A DNA stretch of 64,000 nt from the NCBI RefSeq assembly GCF_004339565.1, contig NZ_SMFZ01000002.1, forward strand, positions 1,550,001-1,614,000, written 5' to 3'. The translations under genes were made by a program, and so were the position numbers. Positions within the stretch are counted from its first letter, which is position 1, and each line of letters starts with the position of its first letter. Source of the stretch: Pseudonocardia endophytica (GTDB taxonomy: Bacteria > Actinomycetota > Actinomycetes > Mycobacteriales > Pseudonocardiaceae). Under the pieces are notes generated by a model, which was given only the letters and a program-made list of their open reading frames with translations, did not search any database and was not told the origin of the DNA. Below are positions 1-8,902 of the stretch, piece after piece.

Positions 1-138
1 GTCAGGGTAACAAGTGTGCTGCGAGCGGCGACCGTTCGGCGGGCGATGCTTCCCAAGCGGCGGTAAGCGGGACGCCCCCATCGTGATCGTTCTCGGAGGA
101 GTCGGGTTGCCCTTCTTGCCGACCGTGGTTCAAGATAT

Positions 139-164
139 CTCACGCTTAGGTACGATATTGTGAG
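139..164 (+). promoter_or_regulatory. Putative promoter/operator of the fds operon
   Basis: An inverted repeat CTCAC...GTGAG (139-143 and 160-164) encloses a TACGAT hexamer (151-156) that would serve as a -10 box about 25 bases before the fdsG start. The same CTCAC/GTGAG arms recur at 12306-12334 and 63021-63051. No good -35 hexamer is visible. The rest of bases 1-138 shows nothing I can name. Confidence 0.45.
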
Positions 165-180
165 GCCATGGAGGGCGAAG

Positions 181-672
181 ATGCCTGATCGACCCGATGC
201 TGCTGCGTCGGAGTCCCGAGTTCGGGACCTGATCGACCGGCACCGCGACGCGCGTGGTCCGTTGCTGCCGATCCTGCACGAGGTGCAGCGGGAGTTCGGT
301 CGCGTCGACGACACCGCGCTCGACGTGGTCGCCCGCGAGCTGAACCTGTCCCGGGCCGAGGTGCACGGGGTCGTGTCGTTCTACACCGACTTCCGTCGCG
401 AACCGGCCGGGTCGACGGTGCTGCGGGTGTGCCGGGGCGAGGCGTGCCAGGCCGTGGGCGCCGAGGAGCTCTACGGCGCGGCCAGGGGCTGGGAGGACAG
501 GTCCTCCGGCGACGCGGGCATCGCCCTCACCGTCGAGGAGGTGTTCTGCTTCGGCAACTGCGCGCTCGGGCCGACCGTCGAGATGGACGGGGTCCTGCAC
601 GGGCGCACCGACGTCGCGCGGCTCGACGACCTGCTCGCGGGCGCGGTGAGCACGAGGACGGGTGCGGCATGA
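181..672 (+). CDS. fdsG: NAD-dependent formate dehydrogenase gamma subunit (NuoE-like)
   Basis: This 163-residue protein is a thioredoxin-fold [2Fe-2S] subunit of soluble NAD-dependent formate dehydrogenase, homologous to NuoE. The four cluster cysteines are visible as CRGEAC (C-x4-C) and CFGNC (C-x3-C) in the C-terminal half. It would pass electrons between the FdsB flavin side and the iron-sulfur chain of FdsA in the cytoplasm. I chose the ATG at 181 over an in-frame GTG at 160 because GGAGGG lies five bases upstream of the ATG. Its stop overlaps fdsB by four bases (ATGA). It opens an fdsGBAD operon. A NuoE of respiratory complex I is unlikely because the next genes are FdsB, a molybdenum-type FdsA and FdsD. 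Confidence 0.93.
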   Translation: MPDRPDAAASESRVRDLIDRHRDARGPLLPILHEVQREFGRVDDTALDVVARELNLSRAEVHGVVSFYTDFRREPAGSTVLRVCRGEACQAVGAEELYGAARGWEDRSSGDAGIALTVEEVFCFGNCALGPTVEMDGVLHGRTDVARLDDLLAGAVSTRTGAA

Positions 673-2249
673 GCGACACCGTCACGGTCTACGTGCCCCA
701 GGACAGTGCGGCCCGCTCGGTCGGTGCCGACTCCGTCGCCGCCGGGCTGCTGGCAGCCGCGCGCCGCGGCGGGCGGGCGATCGACCTGGTCAGGACCGGG
801 TCGCGAGGCATGCTCTGGCTCGAGCCGCTGGTCGAGGTGGCCACCCCGCACGGACGGGTCGGCTACGGCCCGGTCGCTCCGGGAGACGTCCCCGCGCTCG
901 TCGACGCGGGGCTGTTCGACGGTGAGGGCGCATCCCTGGGACCGGTCGAGCGACTGCCCTGGATGCGCCGCCAGAACCGGTTGACCTTCGCCCGGGTGGG
1001 CGTTGTCGACCCGCTGGACCCGGCCGACTACACCGACCACGGCGGACTTCGCGGACTGCGACGCGCGCTCTCCCTCGCGCCGGAGGACGTCGTCGAGGAG
1101 ATGGTCACCTCCGGCCTGCGGGGCCGGGGCGGCGCCGGATTCCCGGCCGGGATCAAGTGGCGGACCGTCGGCCAGGAGCAGGCGGCGGTCAAGTTCGTGT
1201 GCTGCAACGCCGACGAGGGCGACTCCGGGACGTTCGCGGACCGGATGGTGATGGAGGGGGACCCCTTCCAGCTGCTCGAGGGCATGACGATCGCCGCGTA
1301 CGCCGTGGGGGCGTCCGAGGGCTTCGTCTACGTGCGCTCGGAGTACCCGGACGCCGTGGAGACGCTGCGGTCGGCGATCGGGATCGCTCGCGGGCAGGGC
1401 TGGCTCGGCCCGGACGTGCTGGGCAGCGGGTTCGCCTTCGACATCGAGGTGCGCGTCGGCGCGGGGGCCTACATCTGCGGCGAGGAGACCGCGATGCTGG
1501 AGAGCCTCGAGGGTCTGCGCGGGATGGTCAGGGCGAAGCCGCCGATCCCGGCCCTGAGCGGGCTGTTCGGCAAGCCGACCGTGGTGAACAACGTGCTGAC
1601 GCTCTGCGCGGCCACCACGGTGCTCGGCGACGGAGCCGAGGCCTACGCGTCGTACGGCATGGGCCGCTCGCGCGGCACGCAGGTCTTCCAGCTCGGCGGG
1701 AACATCGCCCGCGGGGGCATCGTCGAGACCGCCTTCGGGATCACGCTCGGCGAGCTGGTCCAGGACTTCGGGGGCGGCACGCTGACCGGTCGTCCGGTGC
1801 GGTCGGTGCAGGTCGGCGGTCCGCTCGGCGCGTACCTGCCGGTCGACCGGTTCGACCTGCCGATGGACTACGAGGCGTTCGCCGAGGCGGGGGCCATGGT
1901 CGGGCACGGCGGCATCGTCGTGTTCGACGAGACCGTCGACATGGCACGTCAGGCCCGCTTCGCGATGGAGTTCTGCGCGGCGGAGTCCTGCGGGAAGTGC
2001 ACCCCGTGCCGGCTCGGTTCCGTCCGCGGGGTCGAGACCATCGACAAGATCATCGAAGGGTCCGACGTCGACGACAACCTCGCGCTGCTCGACGACCTGT
2101 GCGAGCTGATGACCGACGGCTCGCTGTGCGCGATGGGCGGGATGACCCCGTTCCCGGTCCGCAGCGCCGTCCAGCACTTCGGGGAGGACTTCCTCGACCG
2201 GAGACGACCGGCCGACGAGTCGCCGACCAGGGAGGAGCACACGGCATGA
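669..2249 (+). CDS. fdsB: NAD-dependent formate dehydrogenase beta subunit (FMN/NAD, NuoF-like)
   Basis: The 526-residue protein is the diaphorase subunit that reduces NAD+. Visible are the NuoF-family glycine-rich nucleotide segment GRGGAGFPAG, the FMN region NADEGDSGTF, the segment GAGAYICGEETA, and the C-terminal [4Fe-4S] ligands ESCGKCTPCR with a fourth Cys in SLCAMGG. The N-terminal part before the NuoF core looks like the thioredoxin-like extension usual in FdsB/HoxF. The ATG at 669 overlaps the fdsG stop; the open frame begins further upstream, but that extension runs inside fdsG and is not coding. It overlaps fdsA by four bases. With FdsG and FdsA it would convert formate and NAD+ to CO2 and NADH, the last energy-yielding step of methyl oxidation here. 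Confidence 0.94.
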   Translation: MSDTVTVYVPQDSAARSVGADSVAAGLLAAARRGGRAIDLVRTGSRGMLWLEPLVEVATPHGRVGYGPVAPGDVPALVDAGLFDGEGASLGPVERLPWMRRQNRLTFARVGVVDPLDPADYTDHGGLRGLRRALSLAPEDVVEEMVTSGLRGRGGAGFPAGIKWRTVGQEQAAVKFVCCNADEGDSGTFADRMVMEGDPFQLLEGMTIAAYAVGASEGFVYVRSEYPDAVETLRSAIGIARGQGWLGPDVLGSGFAFDIEVRVGAGAYICGEETAMLESLEGLRGMVRAKPPIPALSGLFGKPTVVNNVLTLCAATTVLGDGAEAYASYGMGRSRGTQVFQLGGNIARGGIVETAFGITLGELVQDFGGGTLTGRPVRSVQVGGPLGAYLPVDRFDLPMDYEAFAEAGAMVGHGGIVVFDETVDMARQARFAMEFCAAESCGKCTPCRLGSVRGVETIDKIIEGSDVDDNLALLDDLCELMTDGSLCAMGGMTPFPVRSAVQHFGEDFLDRRRPADESPTREEHTA

Positions 2250-5068
2250 GCCTGCTCAAGGAGACCGACTACGGAACCCCGGCCCGCTCCGGGGACGCGA
2301 CGACCACCGTCGTGATCGACGGCGTGCCGGTGAGCGTGCCGCAGGGCACGTCGGTGATGCGCGCGGCGGTCGAGGCCGGCGTACCGGTCCCGAAGCTCTG
2401 CGCCAGTGACAATCTCGAGGCCTACGGGTCGTGCCGGCTGTGCGTGGTCGAGATCGACGGCAGGCGCGGCACGCCCGCGTCGTGCACCACGCCGGTGGAG
2501 GAGGGCATGCGGGTCACGACGCAGTCCGCCCGGCTGGCGAAGCTGCGCACCGGCGTGATGGAGCTCTACATCTCCGACCACCCGCTGGACTGCCTGACGT
2601 GTTCGGCGAACGGCGACTGCGAGCTGCAGGACATGGCCGGGACCGTCGGCCTGCGCCAGGTCCGCTACGACGAGCACGGCGCCAACCACGCCGACGCGCC
2701 GAAGGACACGTCGAACCCGTACTTCGACTTCGACGGGTCGAAGTGCATCTCGTGCGCACGGTGTGTGCGGGCCTGTGACGAGGTCCAGGGCACGCTGGCA
2801 CTGACCCTCGACGGCCGCGGTTTCGACACGAAGATCACCGCGGGCGCGGGGGAGTCGTTCCTGGAGTCCGACTGCGTCTCCTGCGGTGCCTGCGTACAGG
2901 CCTGCCCGACGGCCACGCTTCAGGAGCGCAGCGTGGTCGACCTCGGCATGCCGAACCGCACGGTGCTGACCACGTGCGCCTACTGCGGTGTCGGCTGCTC
3001 GTTCAAGGCCGAGATGCGCGGCAACGAGGTCGTCCGGATGGTCCCGGCCAAGGACGGCGGCGCCAACGAGGGCCACTCCTGTGTGAAGGGACGGTTCGCG
3101 TTCGGCTACGCCAGCCACCCGGACCGCGTGCTGAACCCGCTGGTCCGCGAGCGGATCACCGACGAGTGGCGGGAGGTCTCCTGGGAGGAGGCGCTGGACT
3201 TCACCGCGCGGCGCCTGCGCGAGATCCAGGACGAGCACGGGGTCGGGTCGATCGGCGCCATCACGTCCTCGCGCTGCACCAACGAGGAGGTCTACGTCGT
3301 CCAGAAGATGGTGCGCTCGGTCTTCGGGAACAACAACGTCGACACCTGCGCGCGGGTCTGCCACTCGCCGACCGGGTACGGCCTCAAGCAGACGTTCGGC
3401 ACCAGCGCTGGCACGCAGGACTTCCGGTCGGTCGCCGCGGCCGACGTGATCCTGCTGATCGGGGCGAACCCGACCGACGGTCACCCGGTGTTCGCGTCCC
3501 GGATGAAGCGCAGGCTGCGCGAGGGCGCGAAGCTGATCGTCCTCGACCCGCGCCGGATCGACCTCGTCCGGTCCCCGCACGTCGAGGCCGCCCACCACCT
3601 GCCGCTTGCCCCCGGCACGAACGTCGCGATGATCAACGCGTTCGCGCACGTCGTCGTGACCGAGGGGCTGGCCGACGAGGCGTTCGTGGCCGAGCGCTGC
3701 GAGGGCTGGTCGGAGTGGGCCGAGTTCATCGCGCGGCCGGAGAACGCGCCGGAGGCCGTCGAGGAGATCACCGGCGTGCCGGCCGACCAGGTACGTGAGG
3801 CCGCGCGGCTGTACGCCACCGCACCGAACGGGGCGATCTACTACGGGCTCGGCGTCACCGAGCACAGCCAGGGCTCGACCATGGTGATGGGGATGGCCAA
3901 CCTGGCCATGGCCACCGGCAACATCGGTCGCGACGGCGTCGGGGTCAATCCGCTGCGCGGGCAGAACAACGTCCAGGGCTCGTGCGACATGGGCTCCTTC
4001 CCGCACGAGCTGCCCGGCTACCGGCACGTCTCCGACGACGCGGTCCGCTCGGTCTTCGAGTCGGTGTGGGGCGCCACGATCTCCCCGGAGCCGGGACTGC
4101 GGATCCCGAACATGTTCGACTCGGCGATCGACGGCTCGTTCCGCGCGCTGTTCGTGCAGGGCGAGGACATCGCCCAGTCCGACCCGAACACGGCCCACGT
4201 GCACGCCGCGCTGAGCGCGATGGACCTCGTGGTCGTCCAGGACCTGTTCCGCAACGAGACGGCGTCGTTCGCCCACGTGTTGCTGCCGGGGACGTCGTTC
4301 CTGGAGAAGGACGGGACGTTCACCAACGCCGAACGGCGGATCAACCGGGTCCGGCCGGTGATGCCGCCGCGGACCGGGATGCACGAGTGGGAGATCGTCG
4401 CCGCGATCGCGGAGCGGATGGGCCGTCCGATGTCCTACACCCACCCGCGCGAGATCATGGCGGAGATCGCGTCCACCACGCCGACGTTCGCCGGCGTCTC
4501 GTTCGAGAAGCTCGACGAGGTCGGCAGCGTGCAGTGGCCGTGCACGGACGCCGCACCGACCGGCACGCCGATCATGCACGAGGACGGGTTCGTGCGTGGC
4601 AAGGGCAGGTTCGTGCCCACCACCTACGTGCCGACCTCGGAACGCAGCACCCGCCGGTTCCCGCTGGTGCTCACCACCGGCCGCATCCTGTCCCAGTACA
4701 ACGTGGGGGCCCAGACGCGCCGCACCGGCAACGTCGCATGGCACCCGGAGGACCTCCTCGAGATCCACCCGCACGACGCCGAGGAGCGGGGGATCGGCGA
4801 GGGCGACGAGGTGCGCCTGAGCAGCCGGGTCGGGGACACCACGCTGCGCGCGACGATCTCCGACCGGATGCCGGTCGGCGTGGTCTACACGACGTTCCAC
4901 CACCCGACCACCGGGGCGAACGTGGTCACCACGGAGAACTCGGACTGGGCGACGAACTGCCCCGAGTACAAGGTCACCGCGGTCCAGGTCCAGCTGCGCA
5001 CCGGCGGGGACGGAGTGCCCGCCCAGGAGCACCGGGCCGCCGAGCCGGTCCCGGTGGCCGGGACATGA
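2246..5068 (+). CDS. fdsA: NAD-dependent formate dehydrogenase alpha subunit (molybdopterin, catalytic)
   Basis: The 940-residue catalytic subunit has an N-terminal ferredoxin-like [2Fe-2S] domain (cysteines in KLCAS, GSCRLC and ASC), a His/Cys cluster site (HPLDCLTC), two four-Cys ferredoxin motifs (CISCARCVRAC and CVSCGACVQAC), then the bis-MGD oxidoreductase domain starting with CAYCGVGC. The conserved active-site cysteine lies in CARVCHSP at residue 372, so this is a Cys rather than a selenocysteine enzyme. The C-terminal molydopterin dinucleotide-binding domain follows. The first ATG coupled to the fdsB stop is at 2246; the longer open frame upstream is a shadow of fdsB. The domain order matches soluble FdsA of Rhodobacter/Cupriavidus type. 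Metal identity (Mo or W) cannot be read from sequence, and the maturation genes fdsC/fdhD are not in the window. Confidence 0.95.
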   Translation: MSLLKETDYGTPARSGDATTTVVIDGVPVSVPQGTSVMRAAVEAGVPVPKLCASDNLEAYGSCRLCVVEIDGRRGTPASCTTPVEEGMRVTTQSARLAKLRTGVMELYISDHPLDCLTCSANGDCELQDMAGTVGLRQVRYDEHGANHADAPKDTSNPYFDFDGSKCISCARCVRACDEVQGTLALTLDGRGFDTKITAGAGESFLESDCVSCGACVQACPTATLQERSVVDLGMPNRTVLTTCAYCGVGCSFKAEMRGNEVVRMVPAKDGGANEGHSCVKGRFAFGYASHPDRVLNPLVRERITDEWREVSWEEALDFTARRLREIQDEHGVGSIGAITSSRCTNEEVYVVQKMVRSVFGNNNVDTCARVCHSPTGYGLKQTFGTSAGTQDFRSVAAADVILLIGANPTDGHPVFASRMKRRLREGAKLIVLDPRRIDLVRSPHVEAAHHLPLAPGTNVAMINAFAHVVVTEGLADEAFVAERCEGWSEWAEFIARPENAPEAVEEITGVPADQVREAARLYATAPNGAIYYGLGVTEHSQGSTMVMGMANLAMATGNIGRDGVGVNPLRGQNNVQGSCDMGSFPHELPGYRHVSDDAVRSVFESVWGATISPEPGLRIPNMFDSAIDGSFRALFVQGEDIAQSDPNTAHVHAALSAMDLVVVQDLFRNETASFAHVLLPGTSFLEKDGTFTNAERRINRVRPVMPPRTGMHEWEIVAAIAERMGRPMSYTHPREIMAEIASTTPTFAGVSFEKLDEVGSVQWPCTDAAPTGTPIMHEDGFVRGKGRFVPTTYVPTSERSTRRFPLVLTTGRILSQYNVGAQTRRTGNVAWHPEDLLEIHPHDAEERGIGEGDEVRLSSRVGDTTLRATISDRMPVGVVYTTFHHPTTGANVVTTENSDWATNCPEYKVTAVQVQLRTGGDGVPAQEHRAAEPVPVAGT

Positions 5069-5277
5069 GCGGTGGCCCCGCCCCCAGCGCCCGCCTCGCC
5101 AACGAGATCGCGGCGCAGTTCGCGGACCGGAACCCGGACACGGCGGCCCGGGAGATCGCCGATCACATGCGGACGTTCTGGGAGCCGCGGATGATCGAGG
5201 CGCTGCTGGCGGTCGCCGCGGACGGCCGGGCGGAGCTCGATCCGCTGGCGGTCCGGGCCGCCGGTCTGCTGCGGTGA
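5065..5277 (+). CDS. fdsD: Formate dehydrogenase delta subunit
   Basis: A 70-residue protein with the FdsD pattern: an N-terminal helix with IAAQF, then the hallmark segment DHMRTFWEPRM and a Leu/Ala-rich tail. FdsD accompanies FdsGBA in NAD-dependent formate dehydrogenases and is needed for full activity or assembly of some of them; its exact job is not settled. Its ATG overlaps the fdsA stop and its own stop overlaps the GTG of the next gene, so all four fds genes look translationally coupled. It is short enough to be missed by automatic calling. Confidence 0.85.
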   Translation: MSGGPAPSARLANEIAAQFADRNPDTAAREIADHMRTFWEPRMIEALLAVAADGRAELDPLAVRAAGLLR

Positions 5278-5930
5278 ACGCTCGCTGGGCGGGGCGCCGC
5301 GCCGGGGCCCGCCTGCATCTCGTCCGACACGGCCAGAGCACCTGGAACGCCGAGGGCCTGTTGCAGGGGCAGACCCTGCACGTGCCGCTGAGCCCGGACG
5401 GGGTGAAGCAGGCCCTCACGGTCGCCGAGGCACTGGAACGCGAACCGGTGGGCGAGGTCTGGACGAGCGATCAGTTGAGGTGTGTGCAGACCGCCGAGCT
5501 CGTCGCGGCCCGGCACCACCTGCGGGTCCGCCGCTCGGTGCTCCTGCGCGAGCAGTGCCACGGGATATGGGAGGGCACCCCGGTGGCCGGACGCGCCGCG
5601 GTGCTCGCCGCCGCCGATCCGGACTGGGCGCCGGCCGGTGGGGAGACCCCGCGGGAACTGCTCGGCAGGGCCGGGCGGTTCCTGGGCGCGTTGAACGCCG
5701 GCGCCCCGCACCGGGTCGCCGCGACCGGGCCGGACGTCGTCGTGGTCAGCCACGGCGAGACGATCCGCGCGTTGTTCGCCGCAGCGCTCGGGCTCGGCGT
5801 CGAACGGATGCCGACCCACATCCCGGTCAACGGCACCGTGCACACGATCTCTCCCGGACCCGTCCCGGCCGAGCCCGCGCCCCTCGACCACCGGACGGCG
5901 TCGCGGCCGGAAGCGGAGCGGATCACGTGA
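5274..5930 (+). CDS. Histidine phosphatase family protein (phosphoglycerate mutase/alpha-ribazole phosphatase type)
   Basis: The 218-residue protein belongs to the histidine phosphatase superfamily. The phosphohistidine motif LVRHGQSTWN is near residue 20, the general-acid region QCHGIWEG follows, and the second catalytic His is in VVSHGETIR. GTG 5274 overlaps the fdsD stop and its own stop overlaps pabB. The family covers phosphoglycerate mutases, broad phosphatases and CobC alpha-ribazole phosphatases. A cobalamin role is tempting because this window carries many cob genes, but nothing in the sequence fixes the substrate. Position between formate dehydrogenase and folate genes could equally suggest dephosphorylation of a folate or pterin intermediate. 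Confidence 0.8.
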   Translation: MNARWAGRRAGARLHLVRHGQSTWNAEGLLQGQTLHVPLSPDGVKQALTVAEALEREPVGEVWTSDQLRCVQTAELVAARHHLRVRRSVLLREQCHGIWEGTPVAGRAAVLAAADPDWAPAGGETPRELLGRAGRFLGALNAGAPHRVAATGPDVVVVSHGETIRALFAAALGLGVERMPTHIPVNGTVHTISPGPVPAEPAPLDHRTASRPEAERIT

Positions 5931-8038
5931 CGGCGGTTCTCGGAACCGGCTCGGAGGCGAGCTCGCCAGGGGACGGGCGGTGGACGCGCCTGGTGGTCGA
6001 ACCGTTGCCGGTCGCGCCGACGACCGGGGTGGCGGACCTCGTGCGGCGGCTGGCCCACCGCACGAGGGTCACCGCATGGTCAGGGCGGTGGTCACGGGGG
6101 TCCGTGGTCACGTGTGACCCGACCGAGGTCGTGCGCGGGCCGGCCGCGCACGTCGCGGGTGCGCTGGCCAGAGTCCCGGACGTGCGGCCCGACCCCGCAC
6201 GTCCCGACGCCGTCGGTGGCGGCTGGTTCGGGTACCTGGCCTACCCCGGCGTCGACCCGGACATCGCCACGACCGCGTCGTCGTTCGGCTGGTACCCGGA
6301 CGTGCTCCGGCACGACGGCCACCGCTGGTGGTACGAGGCACTGGTCGACGACCCGGGCGGCGCCGGCAGCGGACTCGACCGGGCCGGGGCCGCGCGGCGC
6401 CTCGCCGGGCTCGTCGCCGACCTCGCCGGGCCGGGCCGCACCGAGACCCCGCACGTGCGGCTGCGCTCTCTGCCCGACCGCGCCGCCTACCTGGGCGCGG
6501 TCGAGAAGTGCCAGCAAGCGATCCGGCGCGGTGAGGTGTACCAGGCCAACATCGCGGTCGGCATCGAGCTCGAGCTCTCCGGCTCACCGCACGCGGCGTG
6601 GGCGCGGCTGGTGGAGTCGCTCGCCCCGGCCAGGGCCGGACTGGTCGCGGACACCGTGGCGGCCGCCGTGTCCGCCAGCCCGGAGCTGTTCCTCCACCGC
6701 GACGGCCGCCGGGTACGCACCGAGCCGATCAAGGGAACGCGTCCGCGGACCGGGGCCGACACCGACCGGACGGAACGGTCGCGGCTGGCGGCGTCGCCGA
6801 AGGAGGCGGCGGAGAACGTGATGATCGTGGATCTGATGCGCAACGACCTGTCCCGGGCGTGCGCCACCGGCTCGGTGCGGGTCCCGCAGCTGCTCGAGGT
6901 GCAGCCGCACCCCGGCGTGTGGCATCTGGTGTCCACCGTGACCGGGGAGCTGTGCCCGGACGTCGACGACCCCGGGCTGCTCGCCGCGACGTTCCCGCCC
7001 GGCTCGGTCACCGGAGCGCCGAAGACCAGTGCGACCCGGCTGATCGACGCCCTGGAGGAGGACCCACGCGGGCTGTTCACCGGCGCGCTCGGTTACGCCG
7101 GCCCGCTGGCCGGGCTGGAACTGGCGGTCGCGATCCGCACCCTGCAGGTACGTCCGGACGGCAGCGCCCGGCTCGGGGTGGGCGCCGGTATCACCGCCGA
7201 CTCCCGCCCGGCGGCCGAGTGGGCGGAGTGCCTGCACAAGGCGGCGCCGCTGCTGCGGTGCCTGGACGGCGAGCTGGACGTGGACGACCGGTCCGAGCCG
7301 GACGGGAGGAAGCGCGGCGGCCTGCTCGAGACGGTCGCCGTCGAGGACGGGAGCGCCCCGGCGCTGAGCGAGCACGTGTCCCGCCTGCGCCGCTCGTACG
7401 GCGACTGCTACGGCACCGAGCTGACGGCCGACATCGTGTCCGCGCTGCGCCGGGCGCTCGGCGGGCGTCCCGGGCCGCTCCTCGCCCGGGTGCACGCGGT
7501 GCCCGACGACCCGGCCCACGTGCGGATCACCGTGGCTCCGCGGGACCACGCCGTTCCCGGCGACGCCGTACTGCACGTCCGACGCGTGGACGACGCCCGC
7601 CGGGCGGGGTACGCCTACGCCGACCGGTCGGTGGAGGCCGAGATCGAGATCGGGCTGCCGCCCGCCGCCGACGCGCTCCTGGTGGACGCCGACGACCGGA
7701 TCCTGGAGACGACCCGCGCCGGCGTCGTCGGCATTCTCGGTGCGACCCCGGTCCTGCCCCCGCTCGACGGCCGGGTGCGTCCGTGGATCGGCCGGCAGCG
7801 GCTCCTCGACGCGCTCGACGCGGCCGGCGTCGGCTACCGGATCGGGGAACTGGTCCTCGACGACCTCGTGGAGTGCGCGGCGCTGCTGCTCGTCGATGAC
7901 GTCGGCGGGATCCGGAGGGTCGCCCGGGTGTGCGGCCTTCCGTACCGGCCCCGGCAGACCCGGACGGTGACCCGGGTGCTGCGTGCGTTCCGGGAGCTCG
8001 ACGGCGGGCCGGCGAGGCCCGCGACGACACGACGATGA
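5927..8038 (+). CDS. pabB: Aminodeoxychorismate synthase component I fused to a PabC-like domain
   Basis: The 703-residue protein has an N-terminal PabB/chorismate-binding domain (about residues 1-440) followed by a class IV aminotransferase-like PabC domain (about 450-703). PIKGTRPRTG identifies PabB rather than TrpE, which has PIAGT. The product is 4-amino-4-deoxychorismate for p-aminobenzoate and folate synthesis. The C-terminal domain aligns with ADC lyase (ILETTRAGVVG at the usual ETxxxN region), but the PLP lysine expected four residues before the conserved Arg is Ala in AYADR. ADC lyase activity is therefore doubtful and may come from another gene. GTG 5927 is coupled to the previous stop; the open frame extends upstream only through the phosphatase gene. 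folD and folC follow. Confidence 0.88.
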   Translation: MTAVLGTGSEASSPGDGRWTRLVVEPLPVAPTTGVADLVRRLAHRTRVTAWSGRWSRGSVVTCDPTEVVRGPAAHVAGALARVPDVRPDPARPDAVGGGWFGYLAYPGVDPDIATTASSFGWYPDVLRHDGHRWWYEALVDDPGGAGSGLDRAGAARRLAGLVADLAGPGRTETPHVRLRSLPDRAAYLGAVEKCQQAIRRGEVYQANIAVGIELELSGSPHAAWARLVESLAPARAGLVADTVAAAVSASPELFLHRDGRRVRTEPIKGTRPRTGADTDRTERSRLAASPKEAAENVMIVDLMRNDLSRACATGSVRVPQLLEVQPHPGVWHLVSTVTGELCPDVDDPGLLAATFPPGSVTGAPKTSATRLIDALEEDPRGLFTGALGYAGPLAGLELAVAIRTLQVRPDGSARLGVGAGITADSRPAAEWAECLHKAAPLLRCLDGELDVDDRSEPDGRKRGGLLETVAVEDGSAPALSEHVSRLRRSYGDCYGTELTADIVSALRRALGGRPGPLLARVHAVPDDPAHVRITVAPRDHAVPGDAVLHVRRVDDARRAGYAYADRSVEAEIEIGLPPAADALLVDADDRILETTRAGVVGILGATPVLPPLDGRVRPWIGRQRLLDALDAAGVGYRIGELVLDDLVECAALLLVDDVGGIRRVARVCGLPYRPRQTRTVTRVLRAFRELDGGPARPATTRR

Positions 8039-8053
8039 GAAGGGACGATCCGG

Positions 8054-8902
8054 ATGGGCGCCGAGCCACTGGCCGGTACCGAACTCGCCCGCACGATCCG
8101 TGAGGAGGTCGCGGCCACCTGCGCGGCTCTCGCCGAGACGGGCGGCAGACCGCGGCTCGCCGTCGTCGTCGCGACCGACGACGACGCCAGCGCGTGGTAC
8201 GTGCGGTCGATCAGCCGGGCGGCCGCCTCGGTCGGCATCGACTGCGAGATCCGCGACCTCGGAGCGGCGGCCTCGGCCGACCGCATCCACGAGGAGCTCC
8301 GCGCGCTCTCGGCGGCTCCCGACGTGCACGCGGTGATCCTGCAGACGCCCCTGCCCGACGGCGTGGACGTCGCGCGGGCGAGCGAGGCGATCGACCCCGC
8401 CAAGGACGTGGACGGCGCCAACCCCGTCAGCCTCGGCCGGTTGACCGTCGGGCTGCCGGCCTTCGCCCCGGCCACCGCGGAGGCGGTGGTCACGCTGCTC
8501 GACGCGTTCGGGATCGGCCTGGCCGGCCGTCACGTCGTCGTGGTGGGGCGGTCCCCGGTGGTCGGCAGGCCACTCGCGCAGCTGCTGCTGGCGCGGGACG
8601 CCACCGTGACCGTCTGCCACTCCCGCACCACCGAGCTGGCCGGACACACCCGTGCGGCCGACGTCGTGGTGGCTGCCGTCGGACGGGCGGGGCTGCTGAC
8701 GTCGGAGCACGTCGTGCCCGGCACGGTCGTGGTCGACGTGGGCACGAACCCCACCGACGACGGCGGCCTGGTCGGCGACGTGGAGGCGAGCACGGTCGGG
8801 CCCGTCGTCACCGCACTCTCCCCGGTGCCCGGCGGGGTCGGACCGGTGACGACGGCGTTGCTGCTCCGCAACGTCGGCCGGGCGGCGGGGGAGCGGGAGT
8901 GA
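8054..8902 (+). CDS. folD: FolD-family methylenetetrahydrofolate dehydrogenase (copy 1)
   Basis: A 282-residue FolD homologue of normal length. It has the Rossmann segment VVVGRSPVVGRPLAQLL, the substrate-side motif KDVDG, and the C-terminal signature PVPGGVGPVTTALL. FolD oxidises 5,10-methylene-THF to methenyl-THF and usually also hydrolyses that to 10-formyl-THF. Aligned with E. coli FolD, Tyr50 is kept (Y49), Gln98 is kept (ILQTPLP) and Asp121 is kept, but the cyclohydrolase lysine (Lys54) is Ile53. By analogy with human MTHFD1 mutants it may be dehydrogenase-only. Of the three FolD copies here it is the most canonical. It sits in the fds-folate operon and overlaps folC by GTGA. Confidence 0.9.
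   Translation: MGAEPLAGTELARTIREEVAATCAALAETGGRPRLAVVVATDDDASAWYVRSISRAAASVGIDCEIRDLGAAASADRIHEELRALSAAPDVHAVILQTPLPDGVDVARASEAIDPAKDVDGANPVSLGRLTVGLPAFAPATAEAVVTLLDAFGIGLAGRHVVVVGRSPVVGRPLAQLLLARDATVTVCHSRTTELAGHTRAADVVVAAVGRAGLLTSEHVVPGTVVVDVGTNPTDDGGLVGDVEASTVGPVVTALSPVPGGVGPVTTALLLRNVGRAAGERE

Noticed and set aside
160..180. GTG 160 as start of fdsG
   Set aside because: It falls inside the probable promoter dyad and has no ribosome binding site; ATG 181 has GGAGGG.
1949..5419. A 1156-codon minus-strand open frame across fdsA
   Set aside because: It is a shadow of fdsA caused by high GC at third positions; composition is Arg/Pro/His-rich with no domain, while the plus strand has intact FdsA motifs.
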